DNA of 51,705 bases from Bacteroidota bacterium (GTDB taxonomy: Bacteria > Bacteroidota > Rhodothermia > Rhodothermales > UBA10348): NCBI GenBank assembly GCA_029262835.1, contig JAJCYQ010000002.1, positions 1-51,705 on the forward strand, written 5' to 3'. Below the pieces are notes generated by a model. It was not told the origin of the DNA and made no database searches. It saw only the letters and a list, made by a program, of their open reading frames with translations. Each line of letters opens with the position of its first letter. The first letter of the stretch is position 1. This document shows positions 38,253 through 46,368 of this stretch, one piece after another. Position numbers and translations under genes: made by a program.

Positions 38253-41200
38253 ATGGGACTACGCACATGCATACAGGCCGGGGCGAAAACCACCGCATGG
38301 GCGGCAAGTGTCGCCCTGTTCGCGTCCATTTGGTTGTCGAGCGCACGCGCCCAGACGCCGGCCGATGTCCCGGTTATGAACTGCGCCCCCGCCACCGCCG
38401 AGTCCTTTCTGGGCGCCAACAACGTGCGCGCCCGGATTCTGAATAGCGGCGGACTCTTCTTCCGACAGCGGCAGGAGGCGGTCTACGAAGTGCCACAAGG
38501 CGGCGGAACGCACGCCATGTTCGCCGCCAGCATATGGCTGGGCGGGCTTGTGGACGGCGAACTCCGGACCGCGGCATCGACCTACGGCCCGCACGAGTTC
38601 TGGCCGGGGCCGTACCATGCCGTCGCAGCGGGGGAAGACTGCGCGGCGTATGACCGAATTTATAAGGTAACCCGCCGGGATCTGCTCGCGCTTGCGTCCG
38701 GCAGCGAGCCGTCGCTGGACGTGCAGGAGTGGCCGTGGCAGATCGGCGCGCCGGTCGTTGATGGCGACGGAAACCCGGACAACTACGACCTCTCGGCCGG
38801 CGACCGCCCGCTGCTGCTCGGCGACGAAATGCACTGGTGGATCATGAACGACATCGGGAACGAGCACACGGAGACCGACACGCCCCCCATGGGCGTCGAG
38901 GTGCAGGGCATGGCGTTTTCGAGCGCATCTACAGAAAATCCGCACTTGGGCAATACCACGCACTACCTCTACCGGATTACGAACCGGTCCGGGCGCGCCA
39001 TTGACAGCGTGTATTTTGGCGTATTCCAGGACGTGGATCTGGGGAATCTCTTTGACGACTACGTTGGCTCGGATACGCTGCTTGCGCTCGGCTACGCGTA
39101 CAATGCGGACAATGATGACGAAGGAGAGCGCGGGTATGGCCTGAATCCGCCCGCGATTGGTCTTCAGTTCACGCGCGGGCCGGAGGTGGGTGGCGAGCCG
39201 CTCGGGCTGACGTCGTTTGCGTGGCGGGAGAGCAGGGGGTTCGTGCCACCGCGGGGACAGGACTTTTATTTCAACATGAGCGGTCGATGGCGCGGTGGTT
39301 CGCCGTATACGGTGGGCGGCAACGGGCGCAATTTTTCAGATATCCCAACGCGCTTCATGTTTCCGGGCGATCCCGTGACGGCGTCGTTCTGGTCGGAAAT
39401 GAACGCGGACGGCAACGGGACCCGCTTCACGCCGTCGGACCGGCAATCAATAAGTGGTACCGGTCCGTTTACGCTCGCGCCGGGCGAGGAAGCTGAGGTA
39501 TTCCTCTCGCTCATTACGGCCTTCGGAGAGGACTACCTGAACAGCGTGACGGTTCTCAGGGAAGCGGCGGCCGGTTTTCTGGGGATGCGGCCGGACGAGG
39601 TGCCTTTCTCGCCAACGAGCGGTGTCGTGCCGGAGCGCGCGCCGAGTGTATTGAACGTGGCATCGGGCGCCACGGGCCAGCCGCTCGATCTGGTGCTGCG
39701 GTGGGATCGTGTGCCGGTGCCCGGCGAGTGGTACGAGGCTGTGCTGGAGCCGGGAGGCGGCAGTTCGCGGCGCTGGGAGGTCTTCGAGACAGAACTGGCG
39801 CCTGGATTGGAGCCGGATACGGACTACACGTTCCGCGTGCGGGTGGCGTCCGACCACGCGTTCGGGCCCTGGTCGGAGCCGTTGGCGTTTTCGACAGGGT
39901 CTGCCAGCTTCAGCGACGATATGCCCTTCACGGATTTCGTGGTGGTGGCAAACAGCGCCGGGCCGCTTTCGCCGCCCGTCGGGGCGGCGGCCGACTGGCA
40001 GGGCTTTCCGGGAACAGGCGCTCCGACCGACAGGCAACAGGTGGGGCCGGCGCGGTGGGTTGTGCATACGTTCGAATCCGGATTCGGTAGCTATGAGCAG
40101 TTCTTGAACCGCTCGGTGTTCGGCCGCGCGAATGGTACGCGGTTTTTGATTCCGTACGATTTTGAACTCCGGTTTACGTCTGAAGGCGGCAAGGCCTGGA
40201 ATGCGTTCACGGATGGATCGGTGGTGGACGTGCCCTTTGAGCTCTGGCGAATTGGCGTCGCGACGCCTGACGATCCGTCGGACGACGTGCGCCTTGTTCC
40301 GTGGACCATTGACTGGGACGGCGACGGATGGGGCATAACGTGCACCGACCACTCCGTGTCGGACGCAGCGAATGACCCCGAAACGGATGCCATTTACTGG
40401 CAGTTGCCATCCGACATGTCGCCGGGCGATGCCGGCTACCGTGCGTGGGTCCAAGAGGTTGAAGCGACAGGGGTGGGCGCAGGTCCCGCGGATGGCGCGG
40501 GCTCCGCCTGGCAGGCGGAGGTTATGGGCCGCACAGCGCTTGTGAACCTTGACGGCGGGGACGTAGTTGATTGTGCGGCGCCCCAGGCGTGGGACGCGGC
40601 CGTGCCAAGCCAGACGGGCTTCAATCAGGATATGCCCGAAGAAGGAACGGTATTCCGGATACTTACCGAACGCCCGCCTGCGCCGATTCCGAGCGCTCCC
40701 ACTGGAGATTCGGTGGTCGAGGCGGGGCCTGTTTTGTTTTACTGGTCGGCTTTTCGCGCGGAGGGCGCGACGCTCGAAGTAGCGCGGGACGCGGACTTCC
40801 GGCAGCTCCTCTTGGTGCTGGATTCGGCCGAGCCCGGCCGCGCCCAGATGTCGGCCGTAGAGCCCGGCACCTACTGGTGGCGCGTGACGGATGCGGCAGG
40901 CACTGCGTCGGACCCCGTGCGGTTCTTCGTCGGGACGGCTGTTGGGACAGAGGGCGCGGGCGGCTCGGCGGTGGGCGGTGGCGCGAATGGTGACCTGCCG
41001 CAGGAGTTCGCGCTCCTGGCGCCGTGGCCAAACCCGTCCGCAGGCAGCGTGACGGTGCCGTTTGAGCTTCCGGAGCCCGCGCGCGCGACGCTGCGCGTAT
41101 TCGACGTGCTGGGCCGCGAAGTGGCAACGCTCATTGACCGCGACCTGCTCGCCGGGCGGCACGAAGCGGTGTGGGACGCTGGCTCAGGCGGCGCCTATAT

Positions 41201-41255
41201 CATCCGCCTTGAGGCCGGTTCGTTCACGAAGAGCCGGGGCGTGACGGTTTTCTGA
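38253..41255 (+). CDS. Large secreted protein with FN3 and T9SS sorting domain, paralogue 1
   Basis: 1000 residues. The signal peptide ends near residue 34 (SARAQTPADVPVMNCAP). The N-terminal 400 residues form a domain shared by three tandem paralogues (YEVPQGG, GLVDGELRTA, LLLGDEMHWWIMNDIGNEH). A fibronectin type III-like domain lies near 470-560 (YTFRVRVASDHAFGPWSEPL). A middle domain has LELWRIGVATPDDPSDD-type phrases (FELWRIGVATPDDPSDDVRL). A second Ig-like segment is YWWRVTDAAGTASDPVRFF. The type A T9SS domain is terminal (APWPNPSAGSVTVPFELPEP, FDVLGREVATL, GAYIIRLEAG). No enzyme motif recognised; likely a cell-surface protein. Confidence 0.88.
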   Translation: MGLRTCIQAGAKTTAWAASVALFASIWLSSARAQTPADVPVMNCAPATAESFLGANNVRARILNSGGLFFRQRQEAVYEVPQGGGTHAMFAASIWLGGLVDGELRTAASTYGPHEFWPGPYHAVAAGEDCAAYDRIYKVTRRDLLALASGSEPSLDVQEWPWQIGAPVVDGDGNPDNYDLSAGDRPLLLGDEMHWWIMNDIGNEHTETDTPPMGVEVQGMAFSSASTENPHLGNTTHYLYRITNRSGRAIDSVYFGVFQDVDLGNLFDDYVGSDTLLALGYAYNADNDDEGERGYGLNPPAIGLQFTRGPEVGGEPLGLTSFAWRESRGFVPPRGQDFYFNMSGRWRGGSPYTVGGNGRNFSDIPTRFMFPGDPVTASFWSEMNADGNGTRFTPSDRQSISGTGPFTLAPGEEAEVFLSLITAFGEDYLNSVTVLREAAAGFLGMRPDEVPFSPTSGVVPERAPSVLNVASGATGQPLDLVLRWDRVPVPGEWYEAVLEPGGGSSRRWEVFETELAPGLEPDTDYTFRVRVASDHAFGPWSEPLAFSTGSASFSDDMPFTDFVVVANSAGPLSPPVGAAADWQGFPGTGAPTDRQQVGPARWVVHTFESGFGSYEQFLNRSVFGRANGTRFLIPYDFELRFTSEGGKAWNAFTDGSVVDVPFELWRIGVATPDDPSDDVRLVPWTIDWDGDGWGITCTDHSVSDAANDPETDAIYWQLPSDMSPGDAGYRAWVQEVEATGVGAGPADGAGSAWQAEVMGRTALVNLDGGDVVDCAAPQAWDAAVPSQTGFNQDMPEEGTVFRILTERPPAPIPSAPTGDSVVEAGPVLFYWSAFRAEGATLEVARDADFRQLLLVLDSAEPGRAQMSAVEPGTYWWRVTDAAGTASDPVRFFVGTAVGTEGAGGSAVGGGANGDLPQEFALLAPWPNPSAGSVTVPFELPEPARATLRVFDVLGREVATLIDRDLLAGRHEAVWDAGSGGAYIIRLEAGSFTKSRGVTVF

Positions 41256-42125
41256 CTACGGGGGAGGAAAAAGCTCCATAAGGTCACGTTGAAATGAGTT
41301 TATGTCACCGTCTGAAAGGGGGAATTGTAGTGATCGGGACTCTTCAAGAATCGCGATCATGCCACGCGCATCTTCATGTCCGAACAGGTCACGAACAATG
41401 CGAGAGGCTTCTGACATGGGGCCGGAACGGATGAAACGCTCACGGAGAAGTTCTGCTTCACTCCATTCCGACTCTGTGGTCATGGCAAGAATTCTGTAGA
41501 GGTCGAAAGCATGATGGCGACCGTATCCGGAATCCTCATCCTTGCATCGATCCCGATAAGCATGCAGCTTGAGCACGAGGTACGTAAACGGGTGGAGAAC
41601 ATAGACCACTACGTCGCCATCTGGGCCATGGAGGGATACGTCCAATGTAGATTCTGAGAGCGTAATGGCTTCTGGGCTGTTGTGCGCGTGGATATTCCGG
41701 ACGCTGTGTGGACGAATGCGGCGCTCGTCATATTTCAACGTGGCCAGAATATCCTCGCTTTCAGGTAAGTGCGCAAGAAGGTCAATTTTGATTTTCCGGG
41801 GCTGGCCGCCGAGATCAATCTGCCGCTCGAATTGATAGTAGAGCGCTCCAGGGACCCCCGAATACCCGCGACCGAGAAGAACATCCCGAAGCATTGTGAA
41901 CCTATCAGGATCAGCGATCACCTCGGCCGTCAGGTACACGTCAATGTCTTCTGTCGATCGCGCCGGGGGAATGGACCTGAGTGTCCTCTCATTTCGCGTA
42001 CTGAGCGTCCGGTGGCGAAGAACGAGCCCGTACCCTCCACCTACAATGACAGGAAAACTGCTCTTCAGTTCGAAGGCGAATGCATACAACTCATCATACA
42101 ACAGATCAAAATCATTCGACATCAT
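41256..42125 (-). CDS. AbiEii-like nucleotidyltransferase toxin (type IV TA)
   Basis: 289 residues from ATG 42125, which overlaps the antitoxin stop (ATGA). The longer frame to 42224 only mirrors the antitoxin gene. N-terminal nucleotidyltransferase fold: FPVIVGGGYGLVLRHR, then RSTEDIDVYLTAE, with the Asp pair (DxD) of the MNT/AbiEii family, followed by an IKIDLLAHLP strand. The family transfers nucleotides, commonly to tRNA or proteins, and stops growth; type IV antitoxins act without stable toxin binding. It ends immediately at the convergent T9SS paralogue 1 gene. Confidence 0.8.
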   Translation of the reverse strand: MMSNDFDLLYDELYAFAFELKSSFPVIVGGGYGLVLRHRTLSTRNERTLRSIPPARSTEDIDVYLTAEVIADPDRFTMLRDVLLGRGYSGVPGALYYQFERQIDLGGQPRKIKIDLLAHLPESEDILATLKYDERRIRPHSVRNIHAHNSPEAITLSESTLDVSLHGPDGDVVVYVLHPFTYLVLKLHAYRDRCKDEDSGYGRHHAFDLYRILAMTTESEWSEAELLRERFIRSGPMSEASRIVRDLFGHEDARGMIAILEESRSLQFPLSDGDINSFQRDLMELFPPP

Positions 42126-43162
42126 GCCCCACCCAGTATTTGTCTGCGAATCTGTGAGGCGGCTTCGCGCTCGCGTTTGCCTCCGCACATGAGCTCGAGA
42201 TACGTCTGCAGCGCTGAGCACCACGGCAGGTTGACGTCCACCGTTGCATCGAAAAAAACCTCGCTACTCAGCGTCTCCAGGAAAATGACATTTGCAAAGC
42301 GGGGGGTCTCCTCAAATGGCACAGACTGAATCCAATCGCCCAGTCGCGATACGTACAGCGTAGTTATCGCGTGGCTCGTCGGTGCTACAACGTGGCGCAC
42401 TTCGGACTGGCCGACAACCTTGACGCCAGCCTGGTCAGCGGCGCGCGTTAGTTGCGCAAAGAAGCTGGGCTCCGGAGCGGCTTTTCCCTCCAGTCGCTTC
42501 GTGACGGTAGGGAGCGTGTAGTGGGCCGACAGCTGATCGAGCAGCCGATCTGGTTGAATGAGGCGTATGCCGCCATTTTTCCTGACTATCAAATCTTCTT
42601 CCAGGGCTGAAAGCACCTTTGATACCGTTCCCATGGCGATACTCGCTCCACGGCGCTCAATTTCCTCCCTCACGTTTCGGACCATGTCGAATGAAGGACG
42701 TCGCAACAGAACGCGCCCTACAAGCGCGCTCTTTCCCTCATACACATTTTTGATGGGTTGGCTCGACGGAAACCTGTTCGAGTTCCCGGTCCGCACGACC
42801 AACCAGTCGCCTGCTGAAATGACGACATTGCCGGAAAAATCAAGGCCGCTGATTCCAACGGACAAGAGTCGGTCGGACGTTTCGTCAGAGATGTGGGGCA
42901 GGAGGACGAGGGGAAACCGGTTATTGCTTTGCGATACGTACGCCTTGGCTTCGCGAATGGCCGCATCCACCTTCTTCGGGGTGGCTACAGGTGCGAAAAC
43001 GGCCGCGAATTGGCGCGCGGTCTCATTCCATTCAAGGTCAATGTGAAAATCGACGTTCGGAGTACCCCGTCGTCGTTCGCCGTCTGTCCACTGTAGCTTG
43101 AATGGCCGAGGGTCAACCTCGCCAGACTCGAGCATTCGGCGTGCATTTTCCTTGGAAAGCAT
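42122..43162 (-). CDS. AbiEi-family antitoxin / winged-helix regulator
   Basis: 346 residues. The N-terminal part (1-130) carries a restriction-endonuclease-like fold pattern ending GISGLDFSGNVVISAGDWLV, as in AbiEi_2-type proteins. The middle (about 150-215) looks like a winged helix (RPSFDMVRNVREEIERRG, IAMGTVSKVLSALEEDLIVR). The C-terminal domain contains ATVDVNLPWCSALQTYLELM. It is the upstream gene of a two-gene unit with a 4-base overlap, the usual antitoxin-first order. It likely represses its own promoter and neutralises the nucleotidyltransferase. The pair interrupts an array of three T9SS paralogues. Confidence 0.78.
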   Translation of the reverse strand: MLSKENARRMLESGEVDPRPFKLQWTDGERRRGTPNVDFHIDLEWNETARQFAAVFAPVATPKKVDAAIREAKAYVSQSNNRFPLVLLPHISDETSDRLLSVGISGLDFSGNVVISAGDWLVVRTGNSNRFPSSQPIKNVYEGKSALVGRVLLRRPSFDMVRNVREEIERRGASIAMGTVSKVLSALEEDLIVRKNGGIRLIQPDRLLDQLSAHYTLPTVTKRLEGKAAPEPSFFAQLTRAADQAGVKVVGQSEVRHVVAPTSHAITTLYVSRLGDWIQSVPFEETPRFANVIFLETLSSEVFFDATVDVNLPWCSALQTYLELMCGGKREREAASQIRRQILGGA

Positions 43163-43227
43163 GTGTTTTCCTATATATGTACTATTTCTTAGGCAAGAAA
43201 ATAGGCATTATCAAGAAACAATGCACG

Positions 43228-43305
43228 CAAAAACATGACTTTCGGCACTGTTCGGCTGCGTGTCCGTGCCGTATTGTGCTGAAAACGCATGCGGAGGGTC
43301 AGAAA
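43228..43305 (+). repeat. Intergenic repeat of the T9SS paralogue array, full copy
   Basis: CAAAAACATGACTTTCGGCA..GTGCCGTATTGTGCTGAAAA leads directly to the paralogue 2 start codon. The first 52 bases recur at 49360-49411. A shortened version lacking about 38 internal bases occurs at 46327-46368. CGGCAC and GTGCCG can pair as a 6-bp hairpin. Confidence 0.8.
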
Positions 43306-46300
43306 ATGAAAGGAAAAGACTCAATTCGGAAGGAGTGGCACTCGTGGTTTGGCGCGGCGCCTGCGGTTGCAATTATGGCAACTGCGGCTGCGCTGGTAGC
43401 GATCGCGGCGCTCGTCCCAGCGCGGCCCGCCCATGCCCAATCGGCCGATGTCCCGGTCATGAACTGCGCCCCCGCGACCGCCGAGTCCTTTCTCGACGCG
43501 AACAACGTGCGCGCCAAGATTCTGAATAATGGCGGGCTCATCTGGAATGGGGGCAATCCAGTGTATGAGGTGCCGAAAGGCGCCGGGATCATATCCCTTT
43601 TTACGGCCAATATCTGGATGGGCGGACTGGTTGATGGAGATCTGCGGACCGTTGCTGCCACCTATAGATCCCGGGAAATGTGGCCGGGCCCGTACGATGC
43701 GATTGCTGAAGGTGAGGACTGCAGGGAATTCGACCGCATTTATCGAGTTGAACGGAGGGATTTCATAGCGCTCGCCTCCGGCCGCGAGCCATCCATCGAC
43801 GTGCAGGAATGGCCGTGGCAGCTTGGCGCGCCGGTAGTGGATGGCGATGGGATTCCGGACAACTATGACCTTTCGGCAGGCGACCGCCCGCTGCTCCTCG
43901 GCGACGAAATGCACTGGTGGATCATGAACGATATTGGGAACGAGCATGCTGAGACCCATACGCTCCCCATGGGCGTCGAGGTGCAGGGAATGGCGTTTTC
44001 GAGCGCATCGACCCAGAGTCCGCATTATGATAATACGACGTTTTACGTCTTCAGGATCAAAAACAAGTCGGAGAAAGCCATTGAGGATGCCTATTTCGGA
44101 CTTTTTGTCGATACGGACCTGGGGAATTTCACAGATGACTACGTGGGATCGGACAGTGTGCTCAGCCTCGGCTATGGCTACAATGCAGATAACAACGACG
44201 TAGATGGTTATGGCCTGAACCCGCCAGCCATTGGCGTTCAGATCACGCGTGGGCCCGTCGTTGATGATGCCCCTCTTGGGCTGAGATCATTCGTGTTCTA
44301 CAACGGCGGCGGAGGGGTGACCGGGGACCCTGTGCAAGGATCTGACTTCTACAACTTTATGCAAGGGAAGTGGAAGGATGGCCAGCCGATCACGCTTGGC
44401 GGCGGTGGCCGAAGTTTTTCGACCATACCGACTCCGTACATGTTTTCTGGGGATCCGGTAACGCGGTCGTTCTGGTCGGAAATGAATGTCGACGGCAACG
44501 GAACGCGCGTTGCGCCCGCAGACCGGCGCGCGGTGAGTTCAACAGGGCCATTCACGCTCGCGCCGGGCGAGGAGGCTGAAGTATTTTTGTCGCTCATTAC
44601 GGCGTTTGGATCGGACCACCTGAATAGCGTGACGGTTTTGAAGGAAGCAGCGGCTGATTTTCTGGGGATGCGGCCGGATGAGGTGCCGTTCTCGCCGACG
44701 AGCGGTGTTGTGCCGGAGCGCGCACCGCGCGTATTGAACGTGGCGTCGGGCGCCACGGGCCAGCCGCTCGATCTGTTGCTGCGGTGGGATCGTGTGCCGG
44801 TACTGGATGAGGAATACGAGGTGGTGTTGGAGTCGGAAGGCGGAAGTGTTCGTAGCTGGATGCAATTTGGCACGGAGCTCAAGCCCGGCCTGGAGCCGGA
44901 TACAGACTATGTGTTCCGGTTGCGCGTGGCATCGGACCATGCGTATGGACCGTGGTCGGAGCCGGTGGCGTTTTCGACGGGGAGCGAGCGCTTCGAGGCG
45001 ACGAGTGTTTTCACTGGATTCCTGGCCGTAGCGAACGGGGCCGGACCGCTTTCGCCGCCGGTCGGTGCGGCGGCAGACTTCCAGGGCTTTCCGGTTCCGT
45101 CGAGGCCAGGCGAGCGCCAGCAGGTGGGAATGGGGCAGTGGATGATTCACACGTATGAGAACGGGACGGCTCGCCCGTCATACGAGGATTTTCTGAACCG
45201 CTCGGTGTTCGGCCGCCCGAATGGTACGCGGTTTTTGATTCCCAACGATTTTGAACTCAGGTTTACGACTGAAGGTGGCAAGGCCTGGAATGCGTTCACG
45301 GATGGATCGGTCGTGGATGTGCCGTTTGAGCTGTGGCGGACTGGCGTGGGCACGCCAGATGATCCATCCGACGACGTACGTCTTATTCCGTGGATCCTTG
45401 ACTGGGACGGTGATGGGTGGGGCATCACGTGCACCGACCACACGGTGTCGGGCGCGCCCAATGATCCGGAGACGGACGCCATCTACTGGCAGTTGCCATC
45501 AGACGTGTCGCCGGGCGACGCCGGTTACCGTGCGTGGGTTCGCGAGGTCGAAGCTACCGGAGATGGCGCGGGTCCCGCCTGGAAGGCAGAAGTTATGGGC
45601 CGCATAGTGCTTGTGAACCGGAACGGCGGGGACGTAACCGAGTGTGCGGAGCCGCAGGCGTGGGACGCGGCCGTGCCAAGCCAGACGGGCTTCAATCAGG
45701 ACGCGCCCGAAGAAGGAACGGTATTCCGGATGCTGACCGAGCGTCCGCCCGCGCCCATTCCGAGCGCTCCAGCCGGCGACGCCGTGGTCGAGGCGGGGCC
45801 GGTAGCGTTTTACTGGTCGGCATTTCGCGCGGAGGGCGCGACGCTGGCAGTAGCGCGGGACGCGGATTTTCGGCAGCTGCTATTAGTGCTGGATGCGGCC
45901 GAGCCCGGCCGCGCCCAGATGTCGGCCGTGGAGCCCGGCACCTACTGGTGGCGCGTGACAGATGGTTTCGGCTCCGTGTCGGAGCCCGTGCGGTTTTTTG
46001 TTGGGACGGCTGTTGGGACGGAGGGCGCGGGCGGCTCGGCGGTGGGCGGTGGCGCGAATGGCGACCTGCCGCAGGAGTTCGCGCTCCAGGCGCCGTGGCC
46101 AAACCCGTCCGCGGGCGGCGTGACCGTGCCGTTTGAGCTTCCGGAGCCCGCGCGCGTCACGCTGCGCGTATTCGACGTGCTGGGCCGCGAAGTGGCAACG
46201 CTCATTGACCGCGACCTGCCCGCCGGGCGGCACGAAGCGGCGTGGGACGCTGGCTCAGGCGGCGCCTATATCATCCGCCTTGAGGCCGGTTCGTTCACAA

Positions 46301-46326
46301 GGAGCCGGGTCGTGACGGTGATGTAG
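43306..46326 (+). CDS. Large secreted protein with FN3 and T9SS sorting domain, paralogue 2
   Basis: 1006 residues from ATG 43306; the frame is open to 43102, but the extension runs through the intergenic repeat and opposes the antitoxin gene. Signal peptide hydrophobic core AIMATAAALVAIAALVPARP, then QSADVPVMNCAP. Same domain order as paralogue 1: shared N-terminal domain, FN3-like region (YVFRLRVASDHAYGPWSEPV), central domain with FELWRTGVGTPDDPSDDVRL, Ig-like YWWRVTDGFGSVSEPVRFF, and T9SS type A end (PWPNPSAGGVTVPFELPEP, GAYIIRLEAGSFTRSRVVT). The last 500 bases are almost identical to paralogue 1, suggesting recent duplication or gene conversion. Confidence 0.88.
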   Translation: MKGKDSIRKEWHSWFGAAPAVAIMATAAALVAIAALVPARPAHAQSADVPVMNCAPATAESFLDANNVRAKILNNGGLIWNGGNPVYEVPKGAGIISLFTANIWMGGLVDGDLRTVAATYRSREMWPGPYDAIAEGEDCREFDRIYRVERRDFIALASGREPSIDVQEWPWQLGAPVVDGDGIPDNYDLSAGDRPLLLGDEMHWWIMNDIGNEHAETHTLPMGVEVQGMAFSSASTQSPHYDNTTFYVFRIKNKSEKAIEDAYFGLFVDTDLGNFTDDYVGSDSVLSLGYGYNADNNDVDGYGLNPPAIGVQITRGPVVDDAPLGLRSFVFYNGGGGVTGDPVQGSDFYNFMQGKWKDGQPITLGGGGRSFSTIPTPYMFSGDPVTRSFWSEMNVDGNGTRVAPADRRAVSSTGPFTLAPGEEAEVFLSLITAFGSDHLNSVTVLKEAAADFLGMRPDEVPFSPTSGVVPERAPRVLNVASGATGQPLDLLLRWDRVPVLDEEYEVVLESEGGSVRSWMQFGTELKPGLEPDTDYVFRLRVASDHAYGPWSEPVAFSTGSERFEATSVFTGFLAVANGAGPLSPPVGAAADFQGFPVPSRPGERQQVGMGQWMIHTYENGTARPSYEDFLNRSVFGRPNGTRFLIPNDFELRFTTEGGKAWNAFTDGSVVDVPFELWRTGVGTPDDPSDDVRLIPWILDWDGDGWGITCTDHTVSGAPNDPETDAIYWQLPSDVSPGDAGYRAWVREVEATGDGAGPAWKAEVMGRIVLVNRNGGDVTECAEPQAWDAAVPSQTGFNQDAPEEGTVFRMLTERPPAPIPSAPAGDAVVEAGPVAFYWSAFRAEGATLAVARDADFRQLLLVLDAAEPGRAQMSAVEPGTYWWRVTDGFGSVSEPVRFFVGTAVGTEGAGGSAVGGGANGDLPQEFALQAPWPNPSAGGVTVPFELPEPARVTLRVFDVLGREVATLIDRDLPAGRHEAAWDAGSGGAYIIRLEAGSFTRSRVVTVM

Positions 46327-46368
46327 CTACAAAAAATTGTGCTGAAAACGCATGCGAAGGGTCAGGAT
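46327..46368 (+). repeat. Intergenic repeat of the T9SS array, internally deleted copy
   Basis: CTACAAAAAATTGTGCTGAA, then AACGCATGCGAAGGGTCAG, equals the copy at 43228-43305 without the CATGACTTTCGGCAC..GTGCC hairpin segment. It lies between paralogues 2 and 3. Confidence 0.8.

Noticed and set aside
36136-41162. Long - strand frames (562 and 571 codons) opposite the histidine kinase and T9SS genes
   Set aside because: Arg/His/Pro-rich shadow translations of high-GC genes; the + strand frames carry unmistakable HisKA, HATPase and T9SS motifs.
43102-43305. N-terminal extension of T9SS paralogue 2 to 1074 residues
   Set aside because: The extension opposes the antitoxin start and is encoded by the intergenic repeat; the signal peptide starts at 43306.
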